A stretch of 12,333 nucleotides of DNA, taken from contig CALAXS010000522.1 in the NCBI GenBank assembly GCA_937895305.1, forward strand, positions 1-12,333. The letters run 5' to 3'. This DNA comes from an uncultured bacterium (lineage in GTDB: Bacteria; Hydrogenedentota; Hydrogenedentia; Hydrogenedentales; JAEUWI01). The notes beneath the pieces were generated by a model. The model searched no databases. It worked only from the letters and a program-made list of their open reading frames with translations, and was not told the origin of the DNA. The translations under genes were made by a program, and so were the position numbers. Shown here in pieces: positions 1 through 6,759 of the stretch; position 1 is the stretch's first letter; each line of letters opens with the position of its first letter.

Positions 1-22
1 GCGAGGCGTGGCAATCTCTTGG
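1..22. repeat. Fragment of dispersed palindromic repeat (REP/BIME-like)
   Basis: The first 22 bases match 11326-11347 at 21 of 22 positions, including the shared core GGCAATCTCTTGG. They appear to be one end of a palindromic intergenic repeat whose remainder lies outside the window. Related units are at 7465-7509, 9824-9862 (diverged) and 11256-11345. The element has no coding content here and lies upstream of the lipoprotein promoter. Confidence 0.7.
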
Positions 23-92
23 CCCCATTGACTCAAACTGGGGATGGGTGAGATACACAGGGCAGAAAGTGGTACTTTTTTACGGGATAGGG

Positions 93-98
93 TATAAT
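93..98 (+). promoter_or_regulatory. Candidate -10 box for the beta-helix lipoprotein gene
   Basis: A perfect TATAAT lies about 60 bases upstream of the lipoprotein start at 161. No good -35 hexamer is found at 16-18 bases spacing (TGGTAC is the nearest), so only the -10 is supported. The rest of positions 23-160 shows nothing else except the ribosome binding site AGGGGGA at 149-155. Confidence 0.4.
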
Positions 99-160
99 AG
101 TAGTAGCTGAATATGGAGATGTAGTTACACAATTGGGCTGGGCACGCAGGGGGATTTGCG

Positions 161-1678
161 ATGAACAGCCGTTTTTTTATGGGCAATCTTGTCCGAATGA
201 GTTGTGTTTTTCTGGTTTTGTTGTTTCTAACGGGGTGCCCCCTGGAAATTGCAGAAAATGTGGTTTTTGTGGATGCAGAATCATCTGCAGGAGCGGGGTC
301 TGAGGACGGCACTTCCTGGGATAGGGCTTTTGATACGGTCCAGGAAGGTATCGATGCGGCCAGTTTGCTGGATGGCTTTGAGGTGTGGGTGGCGCAGGGT
401 ACTTATGGTGAAGTCCGGTCAGGGGATGCTGATGGATCGGTGGTGATGAAGGCTGATGTGGCGGTGTTTGGTGGTTTCAGGGGCAACGAGGTATCCATAT
501 TCCAGCGGGATTGGGAATTAAACGAAACAATTCTTAGTGGGGACAATGGGCGTGGTGTTGGACATGCAGCTTATCATGTTGTTAAGGGTGCTGATTATGC
601 CACATTGGATGGGTTCACGATAACGGGTGGCCATGCGGTGGGTAGGGATAGTCAGGGTCAGGGTGGTGGTATGTTTAATCGGGGGCATTTTTTGTTATCG
701 GTGAGTAACTGTATTTTCACGGAGAATAGTGCGGAGTTTGGTGGTGGTGGTATGAGTAATTATGCAACATCACCCCGGATTACGAATTGCATATTTATCG
801 GGAATAGCGCGAATAGCGGCGGGGGTATTAAGAATATGTATGAATCTTCGCCCAAGATAAGTTCATGCTCTTTTACGGAGAATTGTGCGGTGAGTGGTGG
901 TGCTATAGAGAATTCGGGTGAGTCTGCACCTGAGATAAGCTATAGTATTTTTACGGGGAATACTGCGAGTTGGGGTGGTGGTGGAATTTATAACGGTTCG
1001 CAAACTTCACCTGAGATCCGAAAATGTGATTTTCTGAATAATTCAGCAGGTGAATTTGGTGGTGGCATGTATAACGTGAATGTGTCATCACTAACGATTA
1101 AAAATTGTATTTTTGAGGGGAATGAAGCGAGCTATAAAGGGGGTGGTATCTACACGCAAGCATCGTCACCAATTATTCAGGATAGTAGATTCTCGGGCAA
1201 TTTGGCGTTTAGTGGTGGTGGTATGCAAAACGATCGCTCCATGCCACAAGTCGGGGATTGTATTTTTATCAAGAACAGAGCAGAGCATGGTGGTGGTATG
1301 CAAAACGAACGTTCCACGCCACAAGTCAGGGATTGCATTTTTATCAAGAACAGAGCGGAGCAGGGTGGTGGTATGCAAAATTATTCTGATGTTCCGCCAG
1401 AGTTTCCTACATTTGCAGTGATCAGCAACAGTTTTTTTATTGGGAACTTAGCCATGAATGTGGGTGGTGGAATGTTGAATCTCTCCCAGGCTGCACCCGT
1501 AGTTACTAATTGCATGTTTATTGGCAATAGTGCCGTGGAGTATGGTGCGGATTTTTGCACCAAAGGAATACTTTCTGACACGGTGTTTAATTTGGTTTAT
1601 TTGAGCAGGACATCAGACGCGGCGCAAGAGACCAATAGCTTTGATAGTAGTTTTTCTTTTATCGGTCGTTTCGTTTAG
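161..1678 (+). CDS. Surface lipoprotein with Pmp-like beta-helix repeats
   Basis: This is a 505-residue protein that is probably exported and lipid-anchored. Its N-terminus has a positively charged, hydrophobic stretch ending in the lipobox LTGC, with the lipidated cysteine at residue 26. Residues about 34-75 (FVDA..., DGTSW..AF.T.Q.GID) are the usual lead-in of bacterial right-handed parallel beta-helix proteins. From about residue 165 to 470 it consists of roughly 24-27-residue repeats with FxxN (FTENSA, FIGNSA, FIKNRA; about eleven copies) and GGG[MI]/GGAI motifs, as in chlamydial polymorphic membrane proteins. Unlike Pmps it has no C-terminal autotransporter barrel and ends in about 50 unrelated residues. 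Two repeats are nearly identical at the DNA level (1214-1363). The start is supported by AGGGGGA six bases upstream. A structural, adhesive or glycan-related surface role is inference, and no catalytic site is recognisable. The gene converges on the GH5 gene, with 41 bases between stops and no visible terminator. Confidence 0.85.
   Translation: MNSRFFMGNLVRMSCVFLVLLFLTGCPLEIAENVVFVDAESSAGAGSEDGTSWDRAFDTVQEGIDAASLLDGFEVWVAQGTYGEVRSGDADGSVVMKADVAVFGGFRGNEVSIFQRDWELNETILSGDNGRGVGHAAYHVVKGADYATLDGFTITGGHAVGRDSQGQGGGMFNRGHFLLSVSNCIFTENSAEFGGGGMSNYATSPRITNCIFIGNSANSGGGIKNMYESSPKISSCSFTENCAVSGGAIENSGESAPEISYSIFTGNTASWGGGGIYNGSQTSPEIRKCDFLNNSAGEFGGGMYNVNVSSLTIKNCIFEGNEASYKGGGIYTQASSPIIQDSRFSGNLAFSGGGMQNDRSMPQVGDCIFIKNRAEHGGGMQNERSTPQVRDCIFIKNRAEQGGGMQNYSDVPPEFPTFAVISNSFFIGNLAMNVGGGMLNLSQAAPVVTNCMFIGNSAVEYGADFCTKGILSDTVFNLVYLSRTSDAAQETNSFDSSFSFIGRFV
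1214..1363 (+). repeat. Two tandem 75-bp repeats inside the lipoprotein gene
   Basis: Units 1214-1288 and 1289-1363 differ at only 7 of 75 positions, and a third unit begins at 1364. They encode 25-residue beta-helix coils (residues 352-376 and 377-401) starting GGGMQN and ending KNRAE[HQ]. Other coils in this protein are much more diverged, so this is a recent in-frame duplication of one coil. Confidence 0.9.
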
Positions 1679-1719
1679 TTGTGCGGAAGATGCTGTTGCT
1701 GGTGTTGCTGGAAAAAGTG

Positions 1720-3288
1720 TTATTGAATCGTGAAGCTTCGTTTGCTTTTTTTCCCGGTAGGCGGGATGGTTATGTACACATCGTCTGCACTTTGGGTCAC
1801 GGGTTCCAGTGTGTAGGTTGTACCTTTGGGAGTAAGGGCGAGTTTGCGATTGTTGAGGTTGAATCGGGCGGGTACATAAATCATGGTGGGTGCGGTGATG
1901 GTGCCATCTTCTTTCCAGGTGCATTCGAAGGTCAAGGTTTCGTAGTCGGTTTTATAGCTGCGGAGTTTTCCTGCAACGCGCTGGGGGTAGGGGCGTTGGA
2001 GAATTTCGCGGTAAACGCAATCAGGGTCGGTGACGTAGCGCCCGTATTCCCAGTAGGTGTCACTCATGAGGTGGGTTTCCATGAGTCCTGTGAGGTGCCG
2101 TGCGCCGGGTACAATGGCCGCGCTGATGTTGCCGTAAGCACCCCATTCACCAATCAGGACGGGTACATCCATGCGTTGTGCGGTCTTTGCATGGCGTGTG
2201 AAGATAAGGCCGAGGCGTTCGAGGCTGGGGTTGGGTCGGTCGGGGGTATCGACAACAATGTCGTAGCCGTGGGGGGCGTAGGCCTGACGGGTGTCGGGCT
2301 TGCCGTTTTCATCGCGGACCACATCGACCCCGGTAGGAATGCCCATGTTTGCGGACATGCTGGTTTCGAGCATAATGATATGTTCGTTGTCTACGGTGCG
2401 GATAGCATCGCGCACGCGCTGGAACATGGGGACCATTTGTTCGCGTTCGAATTTCACAAAGATTGAAGCGGCATCGTCCACCATGGGTTTATAGATTTCC
2501 ATGTCGCGCATGAGGTCCATGATCTGGCTTCGTCCATGCGGGGTGAGCCAGGCTTGCATGAGGGCAATATCATCGAGGGCCTGCTCTGGAAATTTTGCTT
2601 TCCAGGCTTTTGCCAGGGCACCTGTAATAGCGAGCTGGGCATCGAGGTTGCCACTGCCGATGTTGGGTTCGTTAAGGAGGTCGTAGCCTATCACGGTGGT
2701 GTTGTTTTTGTAGCGGTTGGCTACATGGCGCCATGCGGTGGCGAAATGATCTTGTACGCCCACGCCGTCTGCGCAGGGTGCGTTGGCCCAGAAATTGTCA
2801 AAGCTCCGTTGTATGGCGGGACTGAGGGCATAGCCATCGCTCCAGATACCGGAACGTTTTGGATGGGGCAGGTTATCGTCGAGGGTGGCCCATAGGGGCG
2901 CGCCGTTATCAAACTTCACGCCATAGAGATCCTGGTGCATATCGAGGAAAACATAGAGGTCGTGCTCAGCTGCGAGAGCTATCCAGCCGTCCAGCTTTTT
3001 CAGGAATGCCTCGTCAAACTGGGCCATCTCCGGTTCTACTGCGTCCCAGCTAATACCGAGGCGTATGCAGTTCATGCCCCATTGTTTCATGCGGGCGAAG
3101 TCTTCGGCGGATTGCCAGGGCTGGTAATTTGTTGCGCGGTTTTTGCTGATGACGGCCATACCATGGAGGAGGACCTGGCGTCCTTCGCTATCGATAAAGG
3201 CGCGACCCTGGGTGGATAAAAAGCCGGCTGCAGCACAGACTGACAGGTTGGCAAGACACAGCAGGGCAGTCATTAAAAAGCGACACAT
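1720..3288 (-). CDS. Exported GH5 glycosidase, endoglycoceramidase-like
   Basis: The product is a 522-residue secreted glycoside hydrolase of family 5. The chosen ATG at 3288 has GGGGGA just upstream and gives a clean signal peptide (MCRFLMTALLCLANLSVC with a likely cut after AAA, about residue 21). A start at 3321 would add 11 residues and spoil it. Motifs numbered from 3288 are: DMHQD at 116-120, typical of the endoglycoceramidase branch; LLNEP with the acid/base Glu about 207; APHGYD at about 338-343; and LIGEWG with the nucleophile Glu about 381. The last 80 or so residues fit the C-terminal beta-sandwich of that branch, and the length fits the family. Characterised relatives release the oligosaccharide from glycosphingolipids. 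The true substrate here could be another glycolipid or beta-glucoside. It is probably a single gene, 99 bases downstream of the oxidoreductase on the same strand. Confidence 0.85.
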   Translation of the reverse strand: MCRFLMTALLCLANLSVCAAAGFLSTQGRAFIDSEGRQVLLHGMAVISKNRATNYQPWQSAEDFARMKQWGMNCIRLGISWDAVEPEMAQFDEAFLKKLDGWIALAAEHDLYVFLDMHQDLYGVKFDNGAPLWATLDDNLPHPKRSGIWSDGYALSPAIQRSFDNFWANAPCADGVGVQDHFATAWRHVANRYKNNTTVIGYDLLNEPNIGSGNLDAQLAITGALAKAWKAKFPEQALDDIALMQAWLTPHGRSQIMDLMRDMEIYKPMVDDAASIFVKFEREQMVPMFQRVRDAIRTVDNEHIIMLETSMSANMGIPTGVDVVRDENGKPDTRQAYAPHGYDIVVDTPDRPNPSLERLGLIFTRHAKTAQRMDVPVLIGEWGAYGNISAAIVPGARHLTGLMETHLMSDTYWEYGRYVTDPDCVYREILQRPYPQRVAGKLRSYKTDYETLTFECTWKEDGTITAPTMIYVPARFNLNNRKLALTPKGTTYTLEPVTQSADDVYITIPPTGKKSKRSFTIQ

Positions 3289-3387
3289 TGTTTTAATCCC
3301 CCAAGTCATCACGGATAACAAAATACCTGATATTTTCTATCGGGTAAGACTTGGTGCGCGGTGGTGAAGTTTCAGGGAGAAGGTGGA

Positions 3388-4776
3388 TTATGCGCCCTGG
3401 ATTTTATCCTGGAGGCGGAGTGTGGCGGCGTAGGCTTTCATACCAAGGTAGCGGATGGGGTCCGGAGGCAGGGGAAAGGTGTTGCGGTTATAAAAGAAGG
3501 GTGTGGCGGTGGTCTCGGGTGCGGAGAGTCCGAGGGAGGCGAGGATGGCTGGGCTGAGGATTTGGCCTGCGTAGTTGGCGAGGGCGACGCCGTGGCCGGA
3601 GTACCCGGAAGCGTAGAAGATGTTTTGGCGGTCGCCGGTACAGCCGAAGGTGGGGAACATATCCAGGGTCACGCCGAGGGTGCCGCCCCAGCGGTGGCTG
3701 ATGGAAACGTTCTTGAGGGTAGCGAAAGATTTCCGGAATGCTGCTTCGAGGTTGGTGAAAATTCGGGGGTCGTGGTCGCGGAATGCACCGTGGTAATAGA
3801 GGTCTGCATCGTCGCCGCCGAAGGCGACGCGGTTGTCGACGGTAAGGCGGAAATAATGGATGAGGTTACGGGCCGTTTCCAGGCCGGCGCGGTTTTTATG
3901 CCACCCGGTGGACGTGAGTTGTGCGTCGGTCAGAGGCTCGGTGAGTACGATGTAGGAGTGAACCGGGAGCACCGTGCTGGATTGAAAGTTTAGTGCGGAT
4001 GCGTAGCCGTTGAGGGCGAGGACGACGCGCTTGGCCTGAAGTGTTCCATCGGGCGTCTGGAGGGTGGCGGGGTCGCCATCATCCAGTTTGATGAGGGGCG
4101 TTTGCTCATAGACCTTCACACCCAGACTCACGGCGAGGTCTTTGAGACCACGAGAGAGCTTGGCAGGATTCATGATGAATGGCTTGGGGTCAAAGATGCC
4201 GCTGCGATACTGTTCGTTATGAATATGCTCATCCAGCGTATCGCCTTCCAGCCAATGGTGCTCAAAGCCCAGTTCGTGGGCGAGGGCGTATTCTTTTTGG
4301 AGATGTCTTTCACGGGCCGCGCAGGTCGAAAGGAGCGCATAACCCGTGTATTCCGGGTCGCAGGCGATGGCGTGCTCTTCGATGGTACTACGGAGATGAG
4401 CGATAGCATCGTACATAAGACGATAGACCTGGCCGCCTTTTTCCTTGCCGAGTTTGTTGACAGTGGTGAGAAGGTCCCAGCCAAAGAGGGTCGATGCAAA
4501 ACCGCCGTTGCGCCCACTCGCTCCATGCCCCGCCACACCTCGCTCCAGGATGACCACATCCAGTTCAGGGTGTGCCTTCTTCAGGGCAATCGCTGTGGAG
4601 AGTCCCGTATATCCTGCACCGACGATGGCGACATCACAGCTGTGCTCACCCTCCAACGGCGGCTCCGGCACTACATCAATCGTTTCCTGCCAATAGCTCA
4701 CAGGTTGAAAGGTGCCATCCTCCGACAATGCAGACTGTGCCGTGGTGTAGGGTCTGGGGTTGAGCTTCAGGTCCAT
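3388..4776 (-). CDS. FAD-dependent amine/amino-acid oxidoreductase (DAO family)
   Basis: This is a 462-residue soluble flavoenzyme of the D-amino-acid oxidase/glycine oxidase superfamily. The Rossmann FAD-binding motif GAGYTG is at residues 53-58, and the acidic end of the second strand is E78 (VVILE). The GASGRNGG segment at 85-92 and GYSGHGVA near 391-398 are characteristic of the gamma-glutamylputrescine oxidoreductase (PuuB/OrdL) branch. The N-terminal 45 residues, with SYWQET, also fit that branch. The expected reaction is oxidative deamination of a secondary or primary amine with O2 or a quinone as acceptor. The substrate is not readable, and no putrescine-pathway genes are nearby. The ATG at 4776 has no Shine-Dalgarno but a TATACT box only six bases upstream, which suggests a leaderless message. 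Confidence 0.87.
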   Translation of the reverse strand: MDLKLNPRPYTTAQSALSEDGTFQPVSYWQETIDVVPEPPLEGEHSCDVAIVGAGYTGLSTAIALKKAHPELDVVILERGVAGHGASGRNGGFASTLFGWDLLTTVNKLGKEKGGQVYRLMYDAIAHLRSTIEEHAIACDPEYTGYALLSTCAARERHLQKEYALAHELGFEHHWLEGDTLDEHIHNEQYRSGIFDPKPFIMNPAKLSRGLKDLAVSLGVKVYEQTPLIKLDDGDPATLQTPDGTLQAKRVVLALNGYASALNFQSSTVLPVHSYIVLTEPLTDAQLTSTGWHKNRAGLETARNLIHYFRLTVDNRVAFGGDDADLYYHGAFRDHDPRIFTNLEAAFRKSFATLKNVSISHRWGGTLGVTLDMFPTFGCTGDRQNIFYASGYSGHGVALANYAGQILSPAILASLGLSAPETTATPFFYNRNTFPLPPDPIRYLGMKAYAATLRLQDKIQGA

Positions 4777-4782
4777 GGGTTG

Positions 4783-4812
4783 AGTATAGTGGAGATCCGG
4801 GAAATATGCCAG
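4783..4812 (-). promoter_or_regulatory. Candidate promoter of the FAD oxidoreductase, leaderless
   Basis: Read on the minus strand, CTGGCA (4812-4807) is followed after 18 bases by TATACT (4788-4783). Transcription would start about seven bases further on, at or next to the A of the ATG at 4776. No ribosome binding site lies between the -10 box and the ATG, so the gene would be read from a leaderless transcript. Confidence 0.45.
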
Positions 4813-4858
4813 CAGTCACTACGACCGGTACAAAGATGGAATCTTTGGAAAGCAGGTA

Positions 4859-4887
4859 TTGATTTTTCGGCTCGTCTGAGATAGTCT
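4859..4887 (+). promoter_or_regulatory. Upstream element of small-protein gene 1
   Basis: TTGATT at 4859-4864 and TAGTCT at 4882-4887 are 17 bases apart, as a -35/-10 pair would be. The element recurs before the second small gene: TTGATTTT, 13 bases, on to the GATAG beginning at 4880, with identical spacing there. It lies 28 bases before the ATG. The -10 match is poor for the housekeeping sigma factor, so it may use another sigma or an activator. Confidence 0.45.
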
Positions 4888-4915
4888 GGATAGGTCAGAA
4901 TCGGGAGGTATGGTT

Positions 4916-5065
4916 ATGTGTACTTTATATTCGTTGATTGTGGGTAATGTGCTGATTGCTCTACATTCGTTTTTCGGCTCGGTGGGACTCGATTTTATGC
5001 AGGAAGCCATTGCGCTTTTTGACTACATTGTCCGTGGCATTCTGATGTGCCCCCTGATTTTCTAG
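4916..5065 (+). CDS. Small hydrophobic protein, copy 1 of a tandem pair (49 aa)
   Basis: I do not recognise this protein. It has 49 residues starting MCTLYSLIVGNVLIALHS and ending MCPLIF. It is strongly hydrophobic with few charges (D26, E30, D36, R40), a cysteine right after the initiator Met, and another cysteine at 45. Evidence that it is real: a Shine-Dalgarno GGGAGGT at 4903-4909 six bases before the ATG, and 18 identities over 46 ungapped positions to the gene at 5208. Several shared residues use different synonymous codons, as expected under protein-level selection. Shared residues include MC..YS, LI.LHS.FG..GL, Q, I and FD. In-frame ATGs at 4910 fall too close to the Shine-Dalgarno. 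Membrane association is likely from composition. A type I toxin-like peptide, a bacteriocin-like peptide or a membrane regulator are all possible. Confidence 0.75.
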   Translation: MCTLYSLIVGNVLIALHSFFGSVGLDFMQEAIALFDYIVRGILMCPLIF

Positions 5066-5147
5066 ACTGGGCACCAGGCTGGTGGGTGTTGCCTTGCCAT
5101 AGCAGAAACAAATCCATGACCACATCTATTTTATGGACTAAAATGGG

Positions 5148-5176
5148 TTGATTTTCCCTTCGTTATACGATAGGGT
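5148..5176 (+). promoter_or_regulatory. Upstream element of small-protein gene 2
   Basis: TTGATT (5148-5153) and TAGGGT (5171-5176) are 17 bases apart, matching the element at 4859-4887 in both conserved blocks and spacing. It lies 31 bases upstream of the ATG at 5208. Positions 5066-5147, between the first small gene and this element, show no clear terminator. Confidence 0.45.
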
Positions 5177-5207
5177 GTGCGGACTTAACCAAGGAGGTTT
5201 TTTTATT

Positions 5208-5348
5208 ATGTGTGCTATTTATAGTTTTTTTCTGAACGCGTTTCTGATTCCGCTGCATTCGCTTTTTGGTACGCTCGGACTCCTCATCTTGCAGGCACCC
5301 ATAGAGGCATTTGACTCTTTTATGGGTAATGTCTTTGGTTGTATGTAA
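5208..5348 (+). CDS. Small hydrophobic protein, copy 2 of a tandem pair (46 aa)
   Basis: This is the paralogue of the gene at 4916 and is also unrecognised. It has 46 residues, starting MCAIYSFFLNAFLIPLHS and ending GNVFGCM. It contains no Lys or Arg and only two acidic residues (E33, D36), so it is nearly all hydrophobic or small. Cys2 and Cys45 line up with those of copy 1. A strong Shine-Dalgarno, AAGGAGGT (5191-5198), precedes the ATG at 5208 by nine bases. A longer frame from 5148 would run through that Shine-Dalgarno and is not preferred. The gene ends 24 bases before a strong terminator, and no plus-strand gene follows. It is therefore an end product in itself, not a leader peptide. 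Confidence 0.78.
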   Translation: MCAIYSFFLNAFLIPLHSLFGTLGLLILQAPIEAFDSFMGNVFGCM

Positions 5349-5372
5349 TCACCAAAGGAACAACATGAAAAG

Positions 5373-5403
5373 AGCCCCGGAGCATTGCGCTGCCGGGGCT
5401 TTT
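5373..5403. terminator. Bidirectional hairpin terminator between small gene 2 and tRNA-Ser
   Basis: An 8-bp perfect stem (AGCCCCGG at 5373-5380, CCGGGGCT at 5393-5400) with a 12-base loop is followed by a T run on the plus strand. On the minus strand it is followed by CTTTT. It ends the small-protein transcript and lies ten bases beyond the encoded CCA of the tRNA, so it can serve both. Confidence 0.88.
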
Positions 5404-5412
5404 AATATTTAA

Positions 5413-5503
<91 letters not shown>

Positions 5504-5531
5504 GCATATATAAGGTTCAAGTGGGCTGCAT

Positions 5532-5561
5532 AGTATAGAATTTGGTGGCCTGTGATGTCAA
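5532..5561 (-). promoter_or_regulatory. Promoter of tRNA-Ser
   Basis: On the minus strand a perfect TTGACA (5561-5556) is followed after 18 bases by TATACT (5537-5532), 28 bases before the tRNA 5' end at 5503. It is the best consensus promoter in the window and begins just below the galE stop, so the tRNA need not depend on galE transcription. Confidence 0.8.
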
Positions 5562-5568
5562 AAGGGGG

Positions 5569-6564
5569 TCAGGTTAATCGGTCGGGGTTTTTGTCGTAGA
5601 AGTTGTAGGCGTTTTGGATAATGGTTTCGAGGTCGGAGTGTCGGGGGACCCAGTTGAGGAGTGCTTTGGCTTTGCCGGGGTCGGCGATGAGTTCGGGGGG
5701 GTCGCCTTTGCGGCGTGGGGCATCTTCAGCGGGGACGACAAGCCCGGTAATTTTTTCGATGGTGTCGAGCACCTGGCGAATGGAGTAGCCTGTGCCAGTG
5801 CCGAGGTTGACGGCGATGTTGTCGTCGTGGGTGTGGAGGTAGTCCAGTGCACGGAGGTGTGCGTCGGCGAGGTCGTTGATGTGGATGTAGTCGCGTACGC
5901 AGGTGCCGTCCGGGGTGGGGTAGTCGGTACCGAAGACCTTGAGGGGAGCGCGACGGCCCATGGCGGCGAAGAGGGCGATGGGGATGAGGTGGGTTTCGAC
6001 TTTGCGGATTTCACCGAGTTCGCCATCGGGGTCGGCTCCGGCTGCGTTGAAGTAGCGGAGTGCGGCGTAGCGCAGTCCGTAGGCGTGGGCGTAGGACTGG
6101 AGAGCACGTTCAACAACGAGTTTGGTTTCGCCGTAGGGGTTGACGGGCAGCTGGGGATTGTTCTCGTCGATGGGGACTTTGGCGGGTTCGCCGTAGGTAG
6201 CGCAGGTGGAGGAGAAAATGATGTGTTTAACGTTGGCCTGAATCATGGCGTTGAGGAGGTTGAGGGAGGCGATGACGTTGTTTTCGTAGTAGTGGATGGG
6301 GTTGGTGACGGAGTCGCCCACGTGTACGGATGCTGCGAAGTGGATGACAGCATCGATGTTGTGGTCGTTGAAGGCTTTTTGGATAGCCGTGGGGTCGGCG
6401 AGGCTGGCGTGGATATGGGTACCGTATTTAATGGCCCAGGCGTTGCCTTCGGAGAGGTCGTCGAAGATGATGGGGGTGTGCCCAGCCTGGGCGACACACT
6501 TGGCGGTATGGGAACCGATGTAGCCTGCGCCGCCGGTGATGAGTATGGTCTGGCTTTGGGGCAT
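5569..6564 (-). CDS. galE: UDP-glucose 4-epimerase
   Basis: This cytoplasmic enzyme interconverts UDP-glucose and UDP-galactose, feeding galactose use and surface polysaccharide synthesis. Its 331 residues are normal for the family. The NAD-binding TGGAGYIGSH is at 10-19. The catalytic set is SSTCATYG at 118-125 (Thr120 at the usual Ser/Thr place) and Y144-xxx-K148. RYFNAAGA at 170-177 and CVRDYIHINDLA at 222-233 are family signatures. At the place of E. coli Tyr299, which limits use of N-acetylated sugars, there is Leu292 (DPPELIAD). Possible epimerisation of UDP-GlcNAc is therefore open. The ATG at 6564 has AGGA upstream. It seems to have its own promoter at 6598-6627. Confidence 0.95.
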   Translation of the reverse strand: MPQSQTILITGGAGYIGSHTAKCVAQAGHTPIIFDDLSEGNAWAIKYGTHIHASLADPTAIQKAFNDHNIDAVIHFAASVHVGDSVTNPIHYYENNVIASLNLLNAMIQANVKHIIFSSTCATYGEPAKVPIDENNPQLPVNPYGETKLVVERALQSYAHAYGLRYAALRYFNAAGADPDGELGEIRKVETHLIPIALFAAMGRRAPLKVFGTDYPTPDGTCVRDYIHINDLADAHLRALDYLHTHDDNIAVNLGTGTGYSIRQVLDTIEKITGLVVPAEDAPRRKGDPPELIADPGKAKALLNWVPRHSDLETIIQNAYNFYDKNPDRLT

Positions 6565-6597
6565 GGTGTCGCGCTTCCTGGGTTTGGGTGAAGTGGT

Positions 6598-6627
6598 ATT
6601 CTATCCGCAGGAAGCGTCTGCTTGCAA
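6598..6627 (-). promoter_or_regulatory. Candidate galE promoter
   Basis: On the minus strand TTGCAA (6627-6622), an 18-base spacer and TAGAAT (6603-6598) lie 33 bases upstream of the galE ATG. Four and five of six bases match the consensus. Further upstream, GTTTACT and AGTAAAC, about 35 bases apart near 6663-6712, form an inverted repeat that could be a regulatory site or a hairpin. Confidence 0.45.
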
Positions 6628-6722
6628 TCAGGTTCGTTGCCTGGCGGTCGGTTGAGCGTGGAGTTTACTGTAGGTTGTGGGCCATAAGTACCAGATTTAC
6701 AGATAGTAAACCGACGTGGAGG

Positions 6723-6740
6723 CCCCTGCCTACGCAGGGG
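6723..6740. repeat. Short hairpin repeat after the DUF3299 gene
   Basis: A perfect 7-bp inverted repeat (CCCCTGC/GCAGGGG) with a 4-base loop lies 19 bases beyond the DUF3299 stop on the minus strand. It lacks a T run. It resembles the common intergenic GCCCCTGC...GCAGGGGC type of repeat and may also weaken read-through into galE. Confidence 0.5.
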
Positions 6741-6759
6741 CGACAAAGGGCATGGTTAT

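Noticed and set aside
1214..1380. Possible CRISPR or minisatellite
   Set aside because: The repeats are contiguous without spacers, in frame, and encode beta-helix coils of the lipoprotein.
1681..2466. Plus-strand open frame directly after the lipoprotein gene
   Set aside because: It lies antisense to the GH5 gene, whose motifs are unmistakable, and shows no domain of its own.
3361..3993. Plus-strand open frame antisense to the FAD oxidoreductase
   Set aside because: It overlaps a well-supported minus-strand gene and its composition is typical of a shadow frame.
5148..5348. 66-residue version of small protein 2
   Set aside because: The extra N-terminus is encoded by the promoter-like element and the Shine-Dalgarno AAGGAGGT. 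Homology with copy 1 begins at the Met at 5208.
4859..5348. Small ORFs as leader peptides of an attenuator
   Set aside because: No plus-strand gene follows the terminator, since the next feature is a convergent tRNA. There is no transcript for them to control in cis.
5614..6591. Long plus-strand open frame (325 codons) across galE
   Set aside because: It is exactly antisense to galE and its translation is the low-complexity Gly/Val/Asp/Glu-rich type produced by antisense frames of GC-biased genes. There is no ribosome binding site or motif.
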